Shown here: positions 33,711 through 38,659 of the stretch, piece by piece
How positions within the stretch are numbered: position 1 is the stretch's first letter
Layout: the number at the start of each line of letters is the position of its first letter
Origin: an uncultured bacterium
GTDB lineage: Bacteria > Vulcanimicrobiota > CADAWZ01
Length of the DNA: 38,659 nt
Assembly: GCA_949288455.1 (NCBI GenBank)
Contig: CASEKF010000008.1
Coordinates: forward strand, 1-38,659
Reading direction: 5' to 3'
Translations under genes and position numbers: made by a program
Notes under the pieces: generated by a model
The model's database searches: none
The model's input: only the letters and a program-made list of their open reading frames with translations
What the model was told of the DNA's origin: nothing

Positions 33711-33738
33711 GTATTGATAATTCTGGGTATTGATAATT
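33711..33738 (-). repeat. Two 12-bp direct repeats upstream of the phosphohexomutase
   Basis: The 12-mer GTATTGATAATT (plus strand) occurs at 33711-33722 and 33727-33738, a 16-base period. It lies 27-54 bases before the start codon of the phosphohexomutase. Tandem half-sites here could bind a regulator, but chance in AT-rich DNA cannot be excluded. Confidence 0.5.
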
Positions 33739-33796
33739 TCTTTTAAGGTTCGAAACTTTCCTTTTTAGATCTCGGTCATCGCTTGATTTTATAATA

Positions 33797-33828
33797 AAAG
33801 GCTAGACAGAATATTCTGCTTAGCCTTT
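33797..33828 (-). terminator. Terminator after asnS
   Basis: An 8-bp outer stem (33797-33804 with 33821-33828) and a second stem of 5 bp around an inner loop form one long hairpin. On the minus strand it is followed by TTTATTATAAAA. It lies 25 bases after the asnS stop codon. Confidence 0.75.
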
Positions 33829-33853
33829 AGTATTAAGTCGAAATGTCAAAAGT

Positions 33854-35143
33854 TTAAGGATACAATCTTGTCAGCATTCTGGGATAGGGGATAGTTTCTC
33901 TTAGATGCTCTATACCGCAGACCCAGGTTATCGTTCTTTCTATGCCTATGCCGAAGCCGCTATGAGGCACGCTTCCGTATCTTCGTAAATCCAGATACCA
34001 TTCGTAAGCGTCTTTAGGCAGTTTATGTTCTTCAATACGTTTTAACAGCTCTTCGTAGTCTTCAATACGTTGACCGCCTCCGGTTATCTCCCCATATCCT
34101 TCCGGGGCCAGCATATCGACGCTGAGAGACAGATTTGGATCTTCCGAATCAGGTTTCATGTAAAAGGCTTTGCATTTCGCGGGATAACGATGTACAAAGA
34201 CCGGCTTGTCAAAGTTTAGAGATAAAATACTTTCCTCGTCGGCTCCGAAATCCTCGCCCCATGGAAGTTCGTTCCCTTTGGATCTTAATAATTTGATAGC
34301 GTCGTTATAGCAAAGCCTTGGAAATGGAGCTTTGATAGCTTCTAATTTGGAGATATCTCTGCCGATAGATTTTAAGTCCGCTTTGTTTAGCTCCAGCAGG
34401 CGGCTAACCATGTAAACTATCATATTTTCTTCGAGTTCCATCAGATCGTCTATCGTAGCGAAAGCAATTTCAGGCTCCAGCATCCAAAATTCCATGAGAT
34501 GCCTTCTCGTCTTGGATTTTTCAGCGCGGAAAGTAGGGCCGAAGCTGTATACTTTTCCAAACGCCATGCAGTTAGCTTCGTTATATAGCTGTCCGCTTTG
34601 CGAAAGATAAGCTTTTTTATCGAAATAGTCGGTCTCAAAAAGAGTAGTAGTTCCTTCGCAGGCCGCCGGCGTAAGAATGGGAGTATCCATTCTGAGAAAC
34701 CCCTCTTGCCTCAAAAAGTCTTCGCAGGCTCTGATCACCGTATTCCTTATTTTCATGATGGCATGTTGCCTGGAGGATCTCAGCCATAAGTGTCTGTGCT
34801 CCATTAGAAAATCGACGCCATGTTCTTTAGGAGAAATCGGATACGGTTCCGATAAATGTATTATGTCGAAATTCTCTACGCTCAGTTCGTATCCTCCTGG
34901 GCTTCTTTCGTCCTTTTTTACGCGTCCCGAAACTATTACGGAACTTTCTTGAACGACTTTTTGCATTTTTTCGAAACATTCCGGAGATAATTGTGATTTA
35001 ACGCCTACCGCTTGAATTATTCCGGAACCGTCCCGTATCTGAAGAAAAAATATTTTTCCGCTGGAACGCTTGTTGTACAGCCAACCTTTTATTCTGACCG
35101 ATTGACCTTCGTATTCGCCTATTTTATCTATTGTTACGTCCAT
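33854..35143 (-). CDS. asnS: Asparaginyl-tRNA synthetase
   Basis: Class IIb aminoacyl-tRNA synthetase that charges tRNA-Asn. An N-terminal OB-fold anticodon-binding domain (about 1-100, with [12 protein letters not shown] and [10 protein letters not shown]) is followed by the catalytic core with motif 2 [19 protein letters not shown] and motif 3 [15 protein letters not shown]. The C-terminal sequence IRETIPYPR-like ([11 protein letters not shown]) is typical of AsnRS rather than AspRS. I place the start at 35143 because it has a GGGGAG site and matches the family's N-terminus; an upstream in-frame ATG would add 22 residues without homology. Length then is 429. It ends at the hairpin at 33797. 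Confidence 0.93.
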   Translation of the reverse strand: MDVTIDKIGEYEGQSVRIKGWLYNKRSSGKIFFLQIRDGSGIIQAVGVKSQLSPECFEKMQKVVQESSVIVSGRVKKDERSPGGYELSVENFDIIHLSEPYPISPKEHGVDFLMEHRHLWLRSSRQHAIMKIRNTVIRACEDFLRQEGFLRMDTPILTPAACEGTTTLFETDYFDKKAYLSQSGQLYNEANCMAFGKVYSFGPTFRAEKSKTRRHLMEFWMLEPEIAFATIDDLMELEENMIVYMVSRLLELNKADLKSIGRDISKLEAIKAPFPRLCYNDAIKLLRSKGNELPWGEDFGADEESILSLNFDKPVFVHRYPAKCKAFYMKPDSEDPNLSLSVDMLAPEGYGEITGGGQRIEDYEELLKRIEEHKLPKDAYEWYLDLRRYGSVPHSGFGIGIERTITWVCGIEHLRETIPYPRMLTRLYP

Positions 35144-35278
35144 AAAAAACTCCCCTGTATTAAAAAAATGAAAGCTTAGCCGTTTCGTTAGGAAGGCTAA
35201 AGCAAACAAAATAAATTTTTGAAGACTAACTTAAGTTAAAACTCGACGTTATTTAGGGTTTAAAGTAGATAGCGTAAA

Positions 35279-36658
35279 TTATTTATGAGATAAATAACGC
35301 CCGGCTACGTCATACGTCGACGTATGCGTTATTTCGGTCTCTACTATGTCTCCTTCGGCTATCTTAGCGGATCCGCCGTCTAAAAGCATTAGAGCGTCAG
35401 CTTCGGGAGCGTCCCACTTTGTCCTTGCGATCCATAAATTCCCGTCAGTCAATTTTTTATCTGAAAACTGAAGGGCAAATTCCTTCATAGTCCTTTTATC
35501 GTATTTGGAGTCTATTATCGCTTGAGTTTTTGAACCTTTGCGCTCCTTGGTTATAGAGGAAGAAATTTTTGCCTGCGTACGTATGATGTCGTCTAGCCGT
35601 CTGGATTTTACTCCCGCCGTAGTTTTTTCTCCCAGAGCGAAAGCTTCGGTGCCTTCTTCGTCAGAATAGGAGAAGAATCCCGCTCTGTTGATTTTTGCCG
35701 TTTGTATGAACTTTTTTAATTCTAAATATTCTTCGTCTGTTTCTCCGGGAAATCCGACTATAAACGACGAGCGTATGGATATAGACGGCATTTTGTCCCT
35801 GAGTTTTCGGATAAGTTCCAAATATTCTTGTCCGCTCCCTGCGCGCCTCATTCTTTTTAGAACGCTTGGAGAAGAATGCTGCATAGGGAGATCTAAATAA
35901 TGAAGCGTCTTTTCTGAATTTGCCATAAAGTCAGGCAGATTTCCGGGCATGGAAAACGGATTTATATATAAAAGCCTTATCCATTTTATTCCTTCTATTT
36001 TTTCCAGAATTTTTAAAAGATCTACGAGCGTTTGCTTTTTGTAAAGATCTACTCCGTACATGCCTACGTCTTGAGCTATGATTTGGAGTTCTTTTACGCC
36101 TTTGGAAGCGAGATCTTCCGCCTCTGCGCCGATATCTTCAAGAGTTCGGCTCCTGTAATTGCCTCTTATCGAAGGTATCGCGCAGTAAGCGCATTTATGA
36201 CTGCAGCCGTCAGATATCTTTAGCCAAGCCCAGTGTTTCGGAGTCGTGAGAAATCTGCCTGAATATTCGCCGCAGGTTTTGGGAGTATAAGAGAGATTTA
36301 AACTTTCTCCTCTTTCAGCTTTTTCTAAAAAATTCACGAGTTTCGATAAGTCTCCGATTCCAAACCAGCCGTCTACTTCCGGAAATTCCTGCGAGACGCT
36401 CTGAAAATATCTTTTTGGATAACATCCGCCGGCAAAAATTTTGAATCCAAATCTCTTCTTCTTTCTTATAAATTCTTTTATTACTTCTCGGGTCTCTTTT
36501 TTTGCCGATTCTATGAAAGCGCATGTCATAATAAGGACGGCGTCGGCTTGATTTTCCGAGTTTGTCAACGAGTGCCCGCTTTTTAATAAATCGTCGATAA
36601 TCGTTTCCGAATCCACTAAATTTTTAGCGCACCCTAAACTGACTATATAAAATTTCAT
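35279..36658 (-). CDS. rimO: Ribosomal protein S12 methylthiotransferase
   Basis: Radical-SAM enzyme that adds a methylthio group to an Asp of ribosomal protein S12. N-terminal UPF0004 domain with cluster Cys residues C10 (LGCAKNLVDSE), C46 and C79; radical-SAM motif C152xxxC156xxC159; C-terminal TRAM domain from about 390. GCAKNLVDSE is diagnostic for RimO over MiaB. I use the ATG at 36658, which shares its first base with the last base of the preceding lipoprotein stop codon (TAATG) and is preceded by GGAGAG. A longer frame upstream would add 40 unrelated residues. Length 459. Confidence 0.94.
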   Translation of the reverse strand: MKFYIVSLGCAKNLVDSETIIDDLLKSGHSLTNSENQADAVLIMTCAFIESAKKETREVIKEFIRKKKRFGFKIFAGGCYPKRYFQSVSQEFPEVDGWFGIGDLSKLVNFLEKAERGESLNLSYTPKTCGEYSGRFLTTPKHWAWLKISDGCSHKCAYCAIPSIRGNYRSRTLEDIGAEAEDLASKGVKELQIIAQDVGMYGVDLYKKQTLVDLLKILEKIEGIKWIRLLYINPFSMPGNLPDFMANSEKTLHYLDLPMQHSSPSVLKRMRRAGSGQEYLELIRKLRDKMPSISIRSSFIVGFPGETDEEYLELKKFIQTAKINRAGFFSYSDEEGTEAFALGEKTTAGVKSRRLDDIIRTQAKISSSITKERKGSKTQAIIDSKYDKRTMKEFALQFSDKKLTDGNLWIARTKWDAPEADALMLLDGGSAKIAEGDIVETEITHTSTYDVAGRYLSHK

Positions 36659-37389
36659 TACCGTTGACTCTCCGACATTTGATATTCCGCAATCTCTGAG
36701 TTTATGTTTATCTCTCGTTTGTCCGTCTCTATGATCTTCGTCGAGCTTTTTATAAGCCCTATTCCCATAGCGTACCATTTTGATTCTTGAATAGAGAGGC
36801 TTCCGTCTATTAATATTATTATTGAGTCTACTCGCGTCGAAACTTTATGTTCGTAATTAGTTCCCGCGTTTATTATGTCGCTTTTAGTTATCTTAAAGTA
36901 TGCGTTCGCTTTGCCAAAGCCGGTTTCTCCGCTCCAAGTCCAATCTTTTACTGCATTATCTTCGCCAGGAAGAATCATCATAGGAGGAACTACCGCCGTA
37001 TATTTATCCTGCAGTGCGGTTTGAACAAGCTTCACGTCGCCTTTTTCACAGATATAATATTCTTTTCTGAAGCGGTCCGAATATGAGTTTACTCCGTATG
37101 ACATTACGCTGCTCTTAACTCCTTTTAATATTTCGAAACCGTCTGCGGAAACGTCTGTTGTCAGCTCTTTGGAACTTTTTTCTTCGCTTAATTTAACTTC
37201 GTCAGGCGTTTGAGCGTCGCCTAACGTCGAATTTTGGGAAAAATCCCGTTCCGTTATGGTCGTTTTATATGTCCATTTGGAGCCAGGAGACATAGGATAA
37301 AATAAATTTGATTCATCTCTTTGTTTGCATCCTTGAGCGGTAAATGTCAAAGCCGCCGCTAGAATAACTAAAAGCGCAATTTTTTTCAC
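36658..37389 (-). CDS. Lipoprotein, GTG start (243 aa)
   Basis: Exported lipoprotein of unknown function. The signal sequence MKKIALLVILAAALTFTAQG ends at a lipobox Cys21 (AQGC). The remaining 220 residues are strand- and charge-rich with a WTYKTTITERDF segment, a WTWSGETGFGKA segment and a terminal SIQESKWYAMGIG stretch. Their pattern suggests a beta-barrel or lipocalin-like fold, which is not certain. The start is GTG with a strong AAGGAG site; it is the only start that places the signal peptide first. It overlaps rimO by one base and is translationally coupled to it. Confidence 0.78.
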   Translation of the reverse strand: MKKIALLVILAAALTFTAQGCKQRDESNLFYPMSPGSKWTYKTTITERDFSQNSTLGDAQTPDEVKLSEEKSSKELTTDVSADGFEILKGVKSSVMSYGVNSYSDRFRKEYYICEKGDVKLVQTALQDKYTAVVPPMMILPGEDNAVKDWTWSGETGFGKANAYFKITKSDIINAGTNYEHKVSTRVDSIIILIDGSLSIQESKWYAMGIGLIKSSTKIIETDKREININSEIAEYQMSESQR

Positions 37390-37485
37390 TTTTTAGCTCC
37401 TTGTAAGTAGTATAATTGTTAATTCGCGCTCGGACGATAAAAAAATAAATGCAATTTTATAAATTTGCGATCGCCGCACAGAAAA

Positions 37486-37534
37486 AACAGCTTTTTTAAA
37501 AACGTCGCTTTTACGAAGTTTAACAGCTTTTTTA
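37486..37534. repeat. Two 13-bp direct repeats in spacer
   Basis: The sequence AACAGCTTTTTTA occurs at 37486-37498 and 37522-37534 in the 148-base spacer between the site-2 protease and the lipoprotein gene. It may be part of regulation or a chance A/T-tract repeat. Confidence 0.45.
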
Positions 37535-37537
37535 TAG

Positions 37538-38146
37538 CTAAGGCAAAAGAATATTAGTCAGGAATATGAACGGATATTTGATAACGTACCCTCCTAACAA
37601 GATAGCCGCCGCTATTCCTATATATATATAATTCGGATTTGCCGCTTTATATTCTAAATCGTCTGCCGTTCTGTCAGGAAGAATTCCTAATAAAATTTTA
37701 AAGCCGTCTAGAGGAGGAATCGGCAGGCAGTTGAAAAGTCCCAGACCAACGTTGACATATACGAATACTCGCAGTATTCCGCTTAGTATGCCCGGACCCG
37801 ATAAGTGTATTAAAACTGCCGCCGTAATCGCAATAATAAAGTTTGATATCGGACCGGCCAGAGCCGTCAAAGGGAGGCTGACTCTGGGATTGTCAAGTCT
37901 TTCTTTAACGACCGGAACCGGCTTAGCCCAACCCATAGCGCCATATCCGGCAACCGTAGTGATCAGTAGCAGCAAGGTCCCTATAGGATCGAGATGCGCA
38001 AGCGGATTCAAAGTTAGGCGTCCTTCATATTTCGCCGTAGGATCTCCGAAAGTCCATGCGGCGTAACCATGCGCCAATTCGTGAACTGTGAGAGATATTA
38101 AAATAACAGGTAAGATTATAAGTACGTTTAGAAGAATTTCTACCAT
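37538..38146 (-). CDS. Site-2 protease family membrane metalloprotease (M50)
   Basis: Membrane zinc protease of the short M50 subgroup (no PDZ domain), about 202 residues. HELAH at 22-26 (H22, E23, H26), then the NPLAHLDPIGT and GWAKPVPV motifs, and LPIPPLDGFKIL with Asp147 as the probable third zinc ligand. About six hydrophobic segments. I choose the ATG at 38146 because the family's start is a short hydrophobic helix before HELAH; a 16-residue longer version begins at 38194 without a ribosome binding site. These enzymes cut within membranes; substrate is unknown. Confidence 0.88.
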   Translation of the reverse strand: MVEILLNVLIILPVILISLTVHELAHGYAAWTFGDPTAKYEGRLTLNPLAHLDPIGTLLLLITTVAGYGAMGWAKPVPVVKERLDNPRVSLPLTALAGPISNFIIAITAAVLIHLSGPGILSGILRVFVYVNVGLGLFNCLPIPPLDGFKILLGILPDRTADDLEYKAANPNYIYIGIAAAILLGGYVIKYPFIFLTNILLP

Positions 38147-38194
38147 TCTGTTTTTCCCGTTTATAAGCGTAATAAGCCTGATTTTTATGTACAT

Positions 38195-38500
38195 TTTTTC
38201 TATGAAAAGATGCGATCTTCCTTCATAACTTTAGCCTTTGAACGCCGACTTAATACCTTTAGAGAGAACTCTCTTGAGAACGGCCTTAAGCTTTTTTCAT
38301 CCTTTAATCCGTAGGCGCATTGAGCTTTTCCTGTTTCAGAATCGCAATATATATCGTATTATAAGAGAGATACCGGTACAAGCGATACGCCGGACCGGTA
38401 TTAAAATAACTTAAAAAATAAAGATTTTCGTACGATCGGCATATGTTCCAATAAAAACTTGAATATTTAGGAACCGCGTATCGTTTGCCTAGATTTATCC
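38195..38500. other. Intergenic spacer with an 8-bp inverted repeat
   Basis: The 306 bases between ComM and the site-2 protease hold no gene. The only clear structure is ATACCGGT (38370-38377) with its complement at 38394-38401, a 16-base loop between. On the minus strand it is followed by TCTCTCTTATAA, so it may be a weak terminator for ComM, or an operator or promoter element for the protease gene. Confidence 0.45.
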
Positions 38501-38659
38501 TTATAATAGTTTTAATTTAGTTCTGTCTATATTTCTATATTGTGCCGCTTCCGCTATATGATGTTCTTCAACGATTTCTTTCTCTTCTAAATCGGCTATA
38601 GTTCTGGCGGTTCTAAGGATTTTGCTGAAAGTTCTTGCCGTAAATCCTGAGTTTTCCAT
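38501..38659 (-). CDS. ComM/YifB-type Mg-chelatase-like AAA ATPase, C-terminal end
   Basis: Only the last 52 codons are inside the window; the frame is open at the right edge. The fragment matches the Mg-chelatase C-terminal domain of the ComM/YifB family, with the pattern [20 protein letters not shown] and then [11 protein letters not shown]. In naturally competent bacteria ComM is a helicase-like ring that drives branch migration during transformation. The Met at the window edge is internal. With pseudopilins nearby, a competence link is possible but cannot be claimed. Confidence 0.82.
   Translation of the reverse strand: MENSGFTARTFSKILRTARTIADLEEKEIVEEHHIAEAAQYRNIDRTKLKLL

Noticed and set aside
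35144-35209. Longer asnS start
   Set aside because: Adds 22 residues without family homology; the ATG at 35143 has a GGGGAG site.
36659-36778. Longer rimO start
   Set aside because: The extension lies in the lipoprotein gene, and the TAATG overlap with GGAGAG fits the RimO N-terminus.

Overview
The window is an AT-rich bacterial chromosome segment that is densely packed with genes. There are no tRNA or rRNA genes, insertion sequences, CRISPR arrays or phage genes that I can see. Many products carry Sec signal peptides, one carries a lipobox, and several are type IV pilin-like proteins. This suggests a Gram-negative-type cell envelope. RNase J beside DapA, NH3-dependent NadE, a SpoIIAA-type STAS protein and HD-GYP signalling point to a deep-branching, poorly cultured lineage rather than a proteobacterium. 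I cannot name the phylum from this sequence alone.

Layout. (1) 2-1954: 3' part of an HD-GYP protein that is open at the left window edge, followed by a terminator. (2) 2300-2956 (-): a small secreted protein, divergent from a plus-strand operon at 3253-7930. That operon encodes an S46 dipeptidyl-peptidase (DPP7-like), adenosine deaminase and a TROVE/vWA Ro60-type RNA-binding protein, and it ends at a strong bidirectional terminator. (3) 16357-8067 (-): a run of tightly spaced genes. They are a cysteine hydrolase-NadE fusion, dapA, RNase J, aroA, a large secreted unknown (TTG start), a membrane zinc-ribbon protein and a STAS protein. (4) 16617-21092 (+): a secreted EF-hand-like protein with its own terminator, a secreted unknown, a perfect 34-bp inverted repeat, and an ABC-2 exporter pair. 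(5) 30329-21087 (-): a pseudopilin locus behind a recognisable sigma70-like promoter. Its order is GspI/PilV-like, GspJ/PilW-like, giant GspK/PilX-like, secreted unknown, glutamine synthetase, second GspJ/PilW-like, second giant GspK/PilX-like. (6) 38659-30467 (-): ComM (3' end), site-2 protease, lipoprotein, RimO, AsnS, a large phosphohexomutase, and an M50B-like membrane protein.

The most interesting items are four. The duplicated pseudopilin tip module has ~800-860-residue GspK-like proteins and a type I glutamine synthetase embedded in it. In one polypeptide, an ammonia-releasing amidase-type domain is fused to an ammonia-dependent NAD synthetase. A peptidase, a purine deaminase and a Ro60-type protein are arranged as an apparent operon. 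The HD-GYP domain has two consecutive HD motifs separated by an insertion.
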